A stretch of 64,000 nt of DNA, taken from positions 1,966,694-2,030,693 of the forward strand of contig JAKLEB010000001.1 of the NCBI GenBank assembly GCA_022711765.1, written 5' to 3'. A program made the translations under genes and the position numbers. The notes under the pieces are model-generated. The model worked only from the letters and a program-made list of their open reading frames with translations, ran no database searches and was not told where the DNA came from. Origin of the DNA: Candidatus Krumholzibacteriota bacterium. Its GTDB lineage: Bacteria; Krumholzibacteriota; Krumholzibacteriia; LZORAL124-64-63. Of this stretch, positions 8,640 through 17,323 are shown one piece after another; the stretch's first letter is position 1; the number at the start of each line of letters is the position of its first letter.

Positions 8640-10901
8640 TCAGCGAATCAGTGTCATACGGCCGATCGCCGACCGGCCGCCCGCCGAGACACGCGCAAGA
8701 TAGATGCCGGCGGACATCGCCCTTCCAAGCCGATCGCACCCGTCCCAGACCATCCGCGCGTTGCCGGGATCGACACGGCCCAGGTTCTTCTTGATGATCA
8801 GCCGTCCGCGCAGGTCGTAGATCCCGACCACGACATTAGCGGGTTCGCTGAGATCCCATGCGATGGTGGTCTGCGGGTTGAAGGGATTCGGCGACATTCG
8901 CACATCCAAAGGCACCGAGTTCGGCGCGCCCTCGACGGCGGTCACTGTGCCGCACCACGGCGCCGCGACCATCAGGCCGTGTTGCGCGCTGACCACGACG
9001 ACATGACCATCGTCGAGAAGCTGCAGATCCGTCGCCGCGCCGGTCGCCGCCAGGCAGCCGATCTCCACCGGCTCCGCGGGGTTGGTGTAGTCGACGATCC
9101 GCATCCCGTACCGCCAGCTGCTCGCGCCGACGTAGGCCGCACCATGCCGCGCGGTCACGCACGTCTCCTGACCGGTGAAATCGAGTTCGCCGGTCAGGAT
9201 CGGTACGGTGGGATCGGCCAGATCATAGATGCGAAGACCGACGTACCGGTCTGCGACCAGCAGGTGACCGTCGGCAATCGTCAGGTCAGCCGTTTCATGG
9301 CACACCGGATCGCTGGAGACGATCACCGGCGCACTCGGGTCACTCACATCGACGGCCGCCAGACCTTGATGTTCGCTGGCCACATAGAGGCAGTTCCCGC
9401 TCAACTCCAGACCGTACACGGTGCCGAGAGTACCGATCGTGGCGAGGTCCGACGGCAACATCGGGTCCGACGCGTCGACGATCCGCAGGCCTCTGTAGTG
9501 GCATGCCAGATAGACGGTGGAACCGGCGGCCGCGACATCATACACGGCGCCCGAATCGACGTTAGGGATGTGGCCAAGATGCTGCGGACTCCACGGCACG
9601 GCGATGTCGTAGATCTCGACTCCGTTGGTCGCGCAAGCGACGTAGAGGCGATCACCCGATACCGTGGCGGCCCTCGCCGCGGGAGCCGGGAAACTGGCGA
9701 CGACGTTGGGTCGGGCCGGGTCGTTGACGACGACGACATCGACCCGGGAACTCGCGGCCGGCGCAAAGAGCGTGGTACCGACGATTCCCAGGCGTTTCGC
9801 GTAGTGGGTTGCGCCTTCCGCCGCCGCGATCGGGGTCGCCAGATGTCCGGGAGCGCGCACGACAGTCAAAGCGATGTTGTCATTACCTGCCTGGCCAGTG
9901 AGGATGAGTTCCCCCTGCACTGCGAACGAAAGGGTCCAGCCGGTTTCGACCTGGCCCACGTGCCAAGGATGGAGCGGGTCGGACACGTCGATGACGAGCG
10001 CACTATAATTGTAGGAACTCCCGTCATCGACGCGGGCGATCAGGTGGTCGCCAGATTTCCGCACGTCGAAGAACCGCTGCCCCCAATCCAGTTGCGAGAT
10101 GCGAGTCAATACAGACGGGCCTCCGGGGTGCCATGCCGGGACAATCGTCAATCCATCGTGTAGATTCGCGATATACACCAGACCGTCTTCGACGACAAAT
10201 CCCCGAACCTGCCTGGCCAGCACCGTAGCGACCTGGATGGGTGCGGACGGATCGCTGAAGTCGTAGACCCGAATGAACGGTTCCGAGTCATAGCCGTCCG
10301 CGACACTCAGATAGAGGTGTGAACCGTCCAGCGCAAGGGCTTGCACATAATCGGGCAGCGGAAGCGTGCCCACGGTGACGGGGCTGGTCGGGTCGCCAAG
10401 ATCGAGGATGACCAACGAACCCCCCCTCAAGCCTGCGAAAAGGAACCCGCCTTCCGTATAGATCCTCATCAGGTTGTCCAGATGGATGGTGCCGGCCGTC
10501 TCGAGCGCGAGAGGATTGCTGGCATCGATGATCCGGATGTATTCGTAGTCGTATAAAACAAAGAGAACGTCACCGTGCTGAACCAGCCGACGAGGATCGT
10601 CCGTAAGCGGATAGGTGGCCACGAGTCGGGGGGAACTCGGATCCGAGATGTCGATCGTGTTGACGCCCGTGTATGTCTCGATCACGAAGGCATAATCACC
10701 GTTGATGACGACTCCCGCGGTCCCTCGCTCGAGGTCCATGGTCGCCACCATCGTCACTGCGGTGTCATAGGATTCGCACTCGATGGCCGGAGACGAGGCA
10801 ACTGCGAGCACGATCATGGCCAATGCGACGATGGACCCGGAAGCTCGCGCCCCGACGGGAACGGCGAACCGTACCGTCTCTCGATCCTGTCTTCGTTGCA
10901 T
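8640..10901 (-). CDS. Secreted LVIVD-type beta-propeller protein with FlgD-Ig-like C-terminal sorting domain
   Basis: A 753-aa exported protein. An N-terminal signal segment lies in about residues 19-40. The body is a series of repeats with I-D-[IV]-S-D-P-[SA]-x-P and [LV]-R-I-[VY]-D, the LVIVD/propeller signature found in surface and choice-of-anchor proteins. The last 85 residues are a FlgD-Ig-like module: N-P-F-N-P-Q-T-T-I, I-Y-D-L-R-G-R-L, G-I-Y-L-A-R-V, ending R-M-T-L-I-R. The frame is open further upstream to 11165, but that extension encodes an IS91 transposase fragment; the ATG at 10901 has GGGGGG just before it and an extended -10 at a suitable distance. Ligand unknown. Confidence 0.85.
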   Translation of the reverse strand: MQRRQDRETVRFAVPVGARASGSIVALAMIVLAVASSPAIECESYDTAVTMVATMDLERGTAGVVINGDYAFVIETYTGVNTIDISDPSSPRLVATYPLTDDPRRLVQHGDVLFVLYDYEYIRIIDASNPLALETAGTIHLDNLMRIYTEGGFLFAGLRGGSLVILDLGDPTSPVTVGTLPLPDYVQALALDGSHLYLSVADGYDSEPFIRVYDFSDPSAPIQVATVLARQVRGFVVEDGLVYIANLHDGLTIVPAWHPGGPSVLTRISQLDWGQRFFDVRKSGDHLIARVDDGSSYNYSALVIDVSDPLHPWHVGQVETGWTLSFAVQGELILTGQAGNDNIALTVVRAPGHLATPIAAAEGATHYAKRLGIVGTTLFAPAASSRVDVVVVNDPARPNVVASFPAPAARAATVSGDRLYVACATNGVEIYDIAVPWSPQHLGHIPNVDSGAVYDVAAAGSTVYLACHYRGLRIVDASDPMLPSDLATIGTLGTVYGLELSGNCLYVASEHQGLAAVDVSDPSAPVIVSSDPVCHETADLTIADGHLLVADRYVGLRIYDLADPTVPILTGELDFTGQETCVTARHGAAYVGASSWRYGMRIVDYTNPAEPVEIGCLAATGAATDLQLLDDGHVVVVSAQHGLMVAAPWCGTVTAVEGAPNSVPLDVRMSPNPFNPQTTIAWDLSEPANVVVGIYDLRGRLIIKKNLGRVDPGNARMVWDGCDRLGRAMSAGIYLARVSAGGRSAIGRMTLIR

Positions 10902-10954
10902 GATCCCCCCAGTGTCATCGTGCAGGCGCGACAGTCGAGCGACCCGGCCCACTG

Positions 10955-10963
10955 ATTCTAGCA
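10955..10963 (-). promoter_or_regulatory. Extended -10 promoter for the beta-propeller gene
   Basis: Minus-strand TGCTAGAAT, matching TGnTATAAT at the TG and five of six hexamer positions, about 54 bases before the ATG. No recognisable -35. It lies between the gene and the truncated transposase, so the insertion did not remove it. Confidence 0.5.
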
Positions 10964-11009
10964 CGACAGCCTCCGCGATGCGCGCTCGATCTTGCCGTGA
11001 TCGCGGTAG

Positions 11010-11525
11010 CGCGTTCGGCGCCAACACGCCACAGTATCGATGCCGGTGCCGGCGCGGCGGCGCCAGCAGATCGACCAGGCGCGAGAGGAACTCCACCGGG
11101 CTCAGCATGATCTCCTGGCGGCCGTCGGCGAGCGGGCGGCGCAGGCGGTAGACCAGCGTGTCCACATTCAGGCGGCCGAGGCGGCTCTCCGCCAGCGCAG
11201 GCCGCGGTGGCGCAGCTCGTCGCGCACCTTCTGGACCGCGTCGGCGTCGAGGTCGACCGCCGAATGGAAGATCGCCGGCCCGAAGTCGGCGGGGTCACCG
11301 CTGAACACCCCGTCGGTCACTAGCACGTGAAAGTGGACGTGGCTGTCGAGCGAATCGCCGAACCGGTGCGCGAATAGCACGGCGCCGAACCGGGCGTCTC
11401 GTGGCGCGCCGGGGCTAGCCCGCCGCAGCGCGCCCTCCACCAGCCGCAGGAACACCGCCGCCAGGCCGTCCAGCGTCGCCGGCTCGTGATTGAGGAACCA
11501 CCACACCCGCTTGGGCACCGACGAG
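11010..11525 (-). pseudogene. IS91-family transposase remnant (copy A)
   Basis: A fragment of the same transposase as at 17959-19475. It keeps the part from P-K-R-V-W-W-F-L through the HUH motif H-V-H-F-H-V-L-V-T-D-G (near 11330), then loses about 55 codons: after R-G-L-R-W the frame changes and resumes as L-G-R-L-N-V-D-T-L-V-Y, with the junction at a short CTGGC repeat. Homology stops at G-V-L-A-P-N-A. The N-terminal zinc-finger part and the C-terminus are gone. The end of this remnant reads in frame into the beta-propeller gene, creating a false N-terminal extension. The 176 bases from 11526 to 11701 show nothing I can assign. Confidence 0.85.
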
Positions 11526-11701
11526 CGACGCGTGCCGGCGCGAGTCCAACAGGGCCCGACCGCACAGGTCGCCCGGAGACCTGACGCCCGAGGAATCTCG
11601 ACGGCAGCGTGGGGAGGCCCGGGGATCTCTAGTTCGGCGTGACAGCTCTCGGGGGGCCGCCGGTACGACGACCCCCCGCCGCGGACGAAGAGACCGACAC
11701 G

Positions 11702-13735
11702 TCATTTGACAAGCGTCAGCTGGCGCGACACGGTCTGGTCGCAGGCGTTCAGGCGCGCGACATAGACGCCGGAGCCGACCTCCTCTCCCTGATCATCGCG
11801 ACCCATCCAGGTTACGCTGTGCGGGCCGGCCGGAAGCGGCTGCGCGACGAGCGTCGCGACCAGTCGACCTGCCAGGTCGAAGATCTCGAGCGTCACGGGC
11901 GACCTCGCCGGCAGGTCGAACACGATCGTCGTCGCGGCATTGAACGGGTTCGGCGTGTTCTGGCCAAGCACCACGGTCGCGGCCGGCACCACCTGCGGCA
12001 CCGCCGAGGAGGGATCGTAGATCTCCACGATCGTGCTGTCGTAATGGTCCGGGCTCCAGCCGAACTCCGGGTCGCCGATCATGGCGTGCGCCCAGCGGGT
12101 GACGTCGCCCTGGTAGAGACCCTCGATCAGCACCTCCACCTCGAACGTGGAGTCCGACAGCGCGTAGCCGTCGAGCGAGAAACCGTACCATTCGTAGTCG
12201 GGCCACGGCCAGTTCTGCATGAGGTCCGCCGTGACGGCCGGGTCCGGCACGAAATCCTGGGTGATCTCGCGGCCGGCGCCGTCGCCGGAATGGGCAATGA
12301 CCTTCGCGACCGCTGAACCCTCCGACTTGGCGTCGATCGGCCAGGCGAAACCGAACCAGATCGGGTAGGCCGGCCGCGGGTACTCGTAACAGTTCCACCA
12401 GTAGGGGTAGGCGACCCGGTAGTAGTAGTACGGCCAGCCCCAGGGGTGCATCACGAACGAGAACTGCGGGACCGGGGTCGGCCAGATCGAATCGTGCCAG
12501 TACCACCAATCGTTGGCCCAATGCCAGCCGTGGTGGGCCCGGATCGCCAGGCCCAGGACGACCTCGTGGACGAGCTGCTCGCCGGGCTCGAACGCGGGGT
12601 CGAGGTACCAGTTCTCGGCGCCGGCGACCTGCTGGCCCCAGATCGGGTAGGTGGGCGGGTAGAGCGTGCAGGGCAGTCCCATCGGATTCAGGTTGTGTTC
12701 CTCGAGGTCCCAGTGCACGCCTGGCCGCGGCGGTTTGCCGGGGCCGTGTCCGATGTAGTCGCCGAGCCCCCATGGCGACGGGGAGCGCTGGGACGCCGGC
12801 GGCACGGCGGAGCTGAAGCTGATGAAGTGGGTCGACCAGCTGCCCCAGTACGGCTCATACCACGGCCAGTGGTCGATGTACTGGGAGCCCCACTGCGTCA
12901 CGTCGTGGCAGAATTGATCGAAGATGTCCCAGGGCTGCCACTTGCGGAACGGATCGAAGACCTCCCAGTCGCCCCACACCGCGCTCTCGTTGTGGTCGCC
13001 GGGGTGGCCATGCAGGAACTGCGCGAATTCCACGTTGGTCAGGGTCTGGTTCGAGACGTTCACGATCGTGTAGGTCACGTGCAGCACGTAGCGATCGCTC
13101 CCGACATAATCGTTCCAGGCGAACGGCCAGCTCGTGCAGCGCCCCATGGCCATGCCGCCGCAGTCCACGATCATCGACACGATCGTGATTGTGACCTGGC
13201 CGTTGGTGATCGTGCTCGACGCCGTGTCGAGATACGGCAGCGGCAGGTGGCCGCGGTTCCAGCTCTGGATCGGATTGACCACCACGAAGCCGCTGTTGGT
13301 GAACCAGGTCGGGATCACGAAGTTCGGCTCGAGCCACATCGTCTCGGGCTGGCCCGCATTCGGACCCTGCGCGATCGGGGGGGTCTGGATCTGATCGTAG
13401 TAGATCGCCGCCGCCCATTCGCCCGAGAGCCAGAAATCCGATCCCCAGGACCACTGCCAGGGCCAGGCGATCGGCCAGCGCGGCCGGTACGACTCCAGGT
13501 AGTCGGAGTAGCCGTAGTCGTCGATCTGCATCCGCCAGTCCGGGCAGGTGATCAGGGCGATGGCACGGTTCGGATCGGGGTCGCGCGGGCTGTTCGCGAA
13601 ACCGGGCGTGGTGGGGGCGAGTTCGCCGTCCGCGGCGGCGGCCGCGCCGAGGGCCATCGTCGGGATCGACGCCGCGGCGATGAGCAAGAGCGCAACCCAC
13701 GCATCGAGGGGACTCCTCTGCGGTGACGTGCTCAT
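11702..13735 (-). CDS. Trp/Tyr-rich secreted protein with FlgD-Ig-like C-terminal sorting domain
   Basis: A 677-aa exported protein with a signal peptide in the first 35 residues and an excellent ribosome site (AGGAGGT, 10 bases before the ATG). The body is exceptionally rich in Trp, Tyr and Pro: segments such as W-P-I-A-W-P-W-Q-W-S-W-G, H-W-P-W-Y-E-P-Y-W-G and P-Y-Y-Y-Y-R-V-A-Y-P-Y-W-W recur along residues 85-470. I know no matching domain. The last 85 residues are the FlgD-Ig-like sorting module (N-P-F-N-A-A-T-T-I-V, I-F-D-L-A-G-R-L, G-V-Y-V-A-R-L), ending R-Q-L-T-L-V-K. An outer-surface or extracellular carbohydrate-binding role would suit the aromatic content, but that is a guess. Confidence 0.8.
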   Translation of the reverse strand: MSTSPQRSPLDAWVALLLIAAASIPTMALGAAAAADGELAPTTPGFANSPRDPDPNRAIALITCPDWRMQIDDYGYSDYLESYRPRWPIAWPWQWSWGSDFWLSGEWAAAIYYDQIQTPPIAQGPNAGQPETMWLEPNFVIPTWFTNSGFVVVNPIQSWNRGHLPLPYLDTASSTITNGQVTITIVSMIVDCGGMAMGRCTSWPFAWNDYVGSDRYVLHVTYTIVNVSNQTLTNVEFAQFLHGHPGDHNESAVWGDWEVFDPFRKWQPWDIFDQFCHDVTQWGSQYIDHWPWYEPYWGSWSTHFISFSSAVPPASQRSPSPWGLGDYIGHGPGKPPRPGVHWDLEEHNLNPMGLPCTLYPPTYPIWGQQVAGAENWYLDPAFEPGEQLVHEVVLGLAIRAHHGWHWANDWWYWHDSIWPTPVPQFSFVMHPWGWPYYYYRVAYPYWWNCYEYPRPAYPIWFGFAWPIDAKSEGSAVAKVIAHSGDGAGREITQDFVPDPAVTADLMQNWPWPDYEWYGFSLDGYALSDSTFEVEVLIEGLYQGDVTRWAHAMIGDPEFGWSPDHYDSTIVEIYDPSSAVPQVVPAATVVLGQNTPNPFNAATTIVFDLPARSPVTLEIFDLAGRLVATLVAQPLPAGPHSVTWMGRDDQGEEVGSGVYVARLNACDQTVSRQLTLVK

Positions 13736-13834
13736 GGGACTGGACCTCCTGTGGGCGACACGGGCGAAGGAGGACGGGCGGTTCGCGGTGCGGGGGCAAA
13801 GATGTCGGTCGGTAGCGAATTCGCGATCGCCATG

Positions 13835-13863
13835 ATACTAAACTATTGCAACCGAATTTTCAA
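13835..13863 (-). promoter_or_regulatory. Promoter of the Trp-rich protein gene
   Basis: Minus-strand TTGAAA (13863-13858), 17 bases, TAGTAT (13840-13835) in an AT-rich island. The start site would be near 13828, giving a leader of about 90 bases that contains the AGGAGGT ribosome site. Confidence 0.6.
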
Positions 13864-14050
13864 TCGGCGCGCCGCGACGCCATCGCCTCGCTCGGTCGCT
13901 TACGCGACGCGGAGAGCCTCGAGCTGATGCGGTGGGTCATCGAGCACTCGGACGAGGATGTCTGTACCGAGGTCGAGGCGGTCAAGCCGGTCGCGGCCAT
14001 GGGCACGGGCGAGGCCGGTCGCCGGCGCCTCGCGGCCATATCGCGGAGAT
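13858..14050 (+). pseudogene. HEAT-repeat protein remnant
   Basis: Plus-strand frame 13846 onward reads A-R-R-D-A-I-A-S-L-G-R-L-R-D-A-E-S-L-E-L, then A-V-K-P-V-A-A-M-G-T-G-E-A-G-R-R-R-L-A-A-I, which looks like one and a half HEAT/PBS-lyase repeats. There is no start codon with a ribosome site, and the similarity ends where the promoter of the next gene begins. I read it as the leftover of a larger gene; the N-terminal part is missing. Confidence 0.4.
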
Positions 14051-14051
14051 A

Positions 14052-14060
14052 TGTTATCCT
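14052..14060 (+). promoter_or_regulatory. Extended -10 promoter for the small secreted protein gene
   Basis: TGTTATCCT, an extended -10 (TG at 14052-14053, hexamer 14055-14060), lies 41 bases before the GTG start. No -35 is apparent. Confidence 0.45.
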
Positions 14061-14101
14061 GATTAGACGCCCGAATCGTCACCCCCATCGGGAGGTTGGC
14101 C

Positions 14102-14512
14102 GTGATCCGTTGCGCCATGCTCGCGTTCGCCCTGATCGTATCCGCCGCCGCCGCCGCCCACGACCTCACCGGGCCCGCGTCGGTGGTCGCCGATGCTGCC
14201 GGCCATTTCGCCTACGAGGTCACGCTGGTCGTGACGTCGCCGACCGAGTTCGCCTGGTCCGAGATCGACGGCAGCGAGGGCACCGACCTCGGCTGGCAGA
14301 TCTTCGACGGCTTCTGCCTGGAGACCATCGAACCGGGCACCTACGCCATCCCGATCGAGGGCAACCTGCTCGACCCGCAGGTCCCCGGCGTCGTCCACTA
14401 CTCCCACTTCCTGTGCGACGGCTGGGAGGAGACCGTCTCCACGACCATCGTGCCGCTGTCCGTCGGCCTCGAGCCGGCGACGTGGGGCGACGTCAAGAGC
14501 CTGTATCGTTGA
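14102..14512 (+). CDS. Small secreted protein with C-terminal TW..VK.L[YF] motif
   Basis: A 136-aa exported protein. The GTG at 14102 is preceded by GGAGG at the ideal spacing; TTG 14096 and ATG 14117 are alternatives. Residues 1-19 are a signal peptide ending A-A-A-A-A-H. The mature part is a single acidic, beta-rich domain of about 105 residues with two Cys (G-F-C-L-E, F-L-C-D-G) and no family I recognise. It ends A-T-W-G-D-V-K-S-L-Y-R, almost the same tail as on the secreted proteins at 19545-20123 and 35476-36099, although their bodies do not resemble it. An IS91 fragment begins two bases after the stop. Confidence 0.72.
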   Translation: MIRCAMLAFALIVSAAAAAHDLTGPASVVADAAGHFAYEVTLVVTSPTEFAWSEIDGSEGTDLGWQIFDGFCLETIEPGTYAIPIEGNLLDPQVPGVVHYSHFLCDGWEETVSTTIVPLSVGLEPATWGDVKSLYR

Positions 14513-14513
14513 G

Positions 14514-14677
14514 ACCTCGTCCGCCAGCCCCGCCGTCTGGTCCATGTCCGCCCACTCGCTGCGGCCGGCGGCCTGGTCGAACTCCATCTACCCCTGCGGC
14601 GGACGCCGAGCCGGCCACACCGCCGGCGGCTCCCACTCCTCGCCGACGTGCCGCAGAACGAGCACTGCAGCGGCCGG
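14514..14677 (-). pseudogene. IS91-family transposase C-terminal remnant (copy B)
   Basis: Matches the last about 50 codons of the transposase at 17959 (E-W-E-P-P-A-V, A-A-G-R-S-E-W-A-D, Q-T-A-G-L). About 80 bases are missing between CAGTGCTCG and TCTGCGGCAC compared with copy D, with CTGCGGC at both ends of the loss, a typical slippage deletion. A TAG interrupts the frame after P-P-Q-G. Confidence 0.8.
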
Positions 14678-14812
14678 CGATCTCCGCCTCTCCGGCCGTC
14701 GGCGTGACAAGCCGGTCAGCATGCGCAGGGTCGTTGTCTTGCCGGCGCCGTTGGGGCCGAGGAAGCCGAAGAACAACCCCGAGGGTACGCTCAGGCCGCC
14801 GCGCCGCCGCTA
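14670..14812 (-). pseudogene. ABC transporter ATPase fragment
   Basis: Immediately after the stop of the TPR kinase, about 45 codons read [20 protein letters not shown] then T-T-L-R-M-L-T-G, a complete Walker A of an ABC-2-type ATPase. The next part, [13 protein letters not shown], follows in another frame, consistent with loss of one C near 14707. The fragment has no start, no signature motif and no Walker B, and it runs directly into transposase copy B. It looks like a truncated neighbour or passenger of the element. Confidence 0.75.
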
Positions 14813-17323
14813 GCGGTACTTCGCCGCCTCCGTCGCGCGTCCCGTCGACTCGTAGAACTCGATCAGGCGATCGCGCGCCTTGCGCATGATCCGGTCGTCC
14901 GCCCCCTCGTTCGTGCGGAGACTCTCGTAGGCGCCGACGAGGAGCGTCTCGGCCTCCGCGACGCGTCCCTGCCGGGCGAGGCAATCGCCGAGGAAGCTGC
15001 GGATATCGGCAAGACGCGGATGGGTCGGGGGGTAGGCTTTCGCGAGCACGGTCGCGGCATCGCGCAACGTGGATTCCGCCCCCCGGTAGTCGTGCCGCAG
15101 GTGCTGGATCTTCGCCAGATTGTAGAGGCTCGCGCCGTAGTGCCAGTGTTCCTTGCCCGATGTGCGGCCGACGAGTGCGAGGGCCTCGCGGATGAACCGC
15201 TCCGCTTCGGCGAGGTCCCCCTGGTCGCGCCGGAGCACGGCGAGATTGTTCAGGTTTGCCGCGACGTCCGGGTGATCCGGTCCCAGGACCCGCTGGTTGA
15301 TCGCCAGCGCCCGCCGCTGGGCAGCTTCGGCCTCATCGAGGCGGCCGCACTCCTGGAGCAAGGCGCCCAGGTTGCGCAGGTGACCGGCGGTATAGCGGCT
15401 CTCCTCGCCGAAGAGCCGGGTGTCCAGCGCGAGCGCGCGCCGCAGGAGCGTCTCCGCCTCGCCGTACTCGCCCTGCGCCTGCAGGACGAGCGCCAGGTTG
15501 TTGAGGCACGCGCTGATGTCCGGGTGGACCTCGCCGTACCGCTCGCTGAAGATCGCCAGGGCCTCGCGGTTGAGCGCGGCCGCCTCTTCCAGGTTGCCTG
15601 CCAACCGCAGCAGCTCGGCGAGGCTCGTCATGGTCGAGGCCGTGGTCTCGTGGCGAGGACCGAACCCCTGGCGCCGCAGGTCGAGCGCCTCCCGGTAGGC
15701 GGCTTCGGCTTCCGGCAGCTGTCCCATTCGCTTCAGCACGATGGCGAGATTCTGGAGGCAGCTGGCCGTCTGGAGCCGCGGCTGTTCCTCGATCCGGCGC
15801 ATCATGGCGAGCGCCTCGCGCATGAGGCGCTCCGCCTCCTTGTCGTCGCCCGCGCGACCCACGATGCTTCCGGTCAAGAGCAGGCTCTCGGCCGTGTCGA
15901 CGTGGTCCTCGGGGTGCAACTCGCGCTCGATCCCCCACGCTTCCTGGGCGAGCGCTTTCGCCTCGGCGTACAGTCCGAGATTGGAATAGACCTCCGCCAT
16001 GGTTCGCATCAGGCGGGCCCGTACGGCCGGCTGGTCCGTCAGCTCCTGGCGGATGCGCTCGGCGCCGCGATCGAGCACCTCGCGGGCGGTGACGCTGTTG
16101 CCGCGGGACTCGCCGGGGTCCGGGACCTTGAACACGTCCGCGAGGAAGGTCGAGACCTGCCGCGCCGCCTCCGCCTGCTCGTTCGCGCGGTCGCGCTCAC
16201 GGGCGATGCGGCCGGCTTGCACGGTCATGCCGACGGCGAACGCCACGAGCAGCACCAGGACCGCCGTCGCCAGCCCGAACTCGGCGCGGTGCCGGGCGAT
16301 CATCTTGCGCAGCTGGTAGACGGCGCTCGCCGGCCGCGCATGGATCGGCTGGTCGTGCAGGTAGCGGTCGAGGTCCTCGGCAAGCGCCGAGACGCTCTGA
16401 TAGCGTCGCGCGGGCTCCTTCTCGGTGGCCTTCAGGATGATCGTCTCGAGGTCCGCGTCGGGACGGCGCGCGCCGGTCCAGACCTTGCGCAGCGGCCGCG
16501 GGGTGTCCTCGTTGATGATCCGCGCCGCCTCGTGGAGCGGTTTGCCCCGGACTTCGAATGGCAGCGCGTGCGTCAGCATCTCGTAGAGGACCACGCCCAG
16601 CGAGTAGACGTCCGTGCGCAGGTCGATCTGGTCGCTGTTGCCGGCGATCTGCTCGGGACTCATGTAGGGGAGCGTGCCCTGGACCTGGCCGACCTCGGTG
16701 GCGACGGTGATCGTCGCGAGATCGGCGTCGGTGATCCGGGCGAGACCGAAATCGAGGATCTTAATCCGCGGCGAGACCTGGCCCGAAGGCGTCTCCGATG
16801 CCGGCGGCAGCACGAGCACGTTCGATGGCTTCAGGTCGCGGTGGATGACGCCGCGCTGGTGGGCATAGTTCACGGCGTCGCAGATGCGCAGGAACAGCGC
16901 GATGCGATCGCGGATCGCCGCCGGCGACAGGCGCGGCCCACGCTGCCGGTCGAGATGATGGGCGAGCGTCTCTCCCCGCACCAGCTCCATCGCGAAGAAG
17001 TGCTGGCCGTCCGCGGTGGCGCCCGAGCCGTAGATCGCCGCGATGCCCGGATGCTTCAGACGGGCAAGGGCCTGCGCCTCGCGCTGGAACATCCGCAGGC
17101 GCGTGTCGTCGACGAACTGACCGCCGCGGATCACCTTGAGCGCGACGGCGCGACGCGGGTGCTGCTGCTCCGCCTCGTAGACGACCCCCATGCCCCCCTC
17201 GCCGAGCTTGCGTACGATCCGGTAGTCCCCGATCAGCGATTGGGGCTGGGGTGCGCCCTCGATCGGTCGCGTTCGCGATTCGCTCTCGTCGGCGATCGGG
17301 GACTCGTCCTGCGGCGGGACCAT
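14810..17323 (-). CDS. PknB-type Ser/Thr protein kinase with TPR repeats
   Basis: An 837-aa kinase with the architecture of the one at 4261-6714. Catalytic domain: G-E-G-G-M-G 41-46, V-A-L-K lysine 63, H-R-D-L-K-P Asp163, D-F-G 191-193, then the activation segment G-T-L-P-Y-M-S-P-E. A membrane segment at about 355-375 (V-L-V-L-L-V-A-F-A-V-G-M) is followed by R/E-rich coiled sequence and a long TPR array with recurrent A-x-x-x-x-R-x-A-L-A and N-N-L-A. The start at 17323 gives a normal N-terminus; no sigma gene is adjacent, unlike the other kinase. Substrates are unknown. Confidence 0.9.
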   Translation of the reverse strand: MVPPQDESPIADESESRTRPIEGAPQPQSLIGDYRIVRKLGEGGMGVVYEAEQQHPRRAVALKVIRGGQFVDDTRLRMFQREAQALARLKHPGIAAIYGSGATADGQHFFAMELVRGETLAHHLDRQRGPRLSPAAIRDRIALFLRICDAVNYAHQRGVIHRDLKPSNVLVLPPASETPSGQVSPRIKILDFGLARITDADLATITVATEVGQVQGTLPYMSPEQIAGNSDQIDLRTDVYSLGVVLYEMLTHALPFEVRGKPLHEAARIINEDTPRPLRKVWTGARRPDADLETIILKATEKEPARRYQSVSALAEDLDRYLHDQPIHARPASAVYQLRKMIARHRAEFGLATAVLVLLVAFAVGMTVQAGRIARERDRANEQAEAARQVSTFLADVFKVPDPGESRGNSVTAREVLDRGAERIRQELTDQPAVRARLMRTMAEVYSNLGLYAEAKALAQEAWGIERELHPEDHVDTAESLLLTGSIVGRAGDDKEAERLMREALAMMRRIEEQPRLQTASCLQNLAIVLKRMGQLPEAEAAYREALDLRRQGFGPRHETTASTMTSLAELLRLAGNLEEAAALNREALAIFSERYGEVHPDISACLNNLALVLQAQGEYGEAETLLRRALALDTRLFGEESRYTAGHLRNLGALLQECGRLDEAEAAQRRALAINQRVLGPDHPDVAANLNNLAVLRRDQGDLAEAERFIREALALVGRTSGKEHWHYGASLYNLAKIQHLRHDYRGAESTLRDAATVLAKAYPPTHPRLADIRSFLGDCLARQGRVAEAETLLVGAYESLRTNEGADDRIMRKARDRLIEFYESTGRATEAAKYR

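Noticed and set aside
10902..11165. N-terminal 88 codons of the beta-propeller gene
   Set aside because: They encode the C-terminal part of an IS91 transposase out of context; a signal peptide and ribosome site start at 10901.
12446..13726. Plus-strand frame opposite the Trp-rich protein gene
   Set aside because: Trp and Tyr codons on the minus strand remove stops on the plus strand. No ribosome site or domain; the minus gene has signal peptide, sorting domain and ribosome site.
13846..14889. A 347-codon plus-strand gene
   Set aside because: Only the first about 65 codons look like a HEAT protein; the remainder is out of frame with the small secreted gene at 14102 and R/P-rich.
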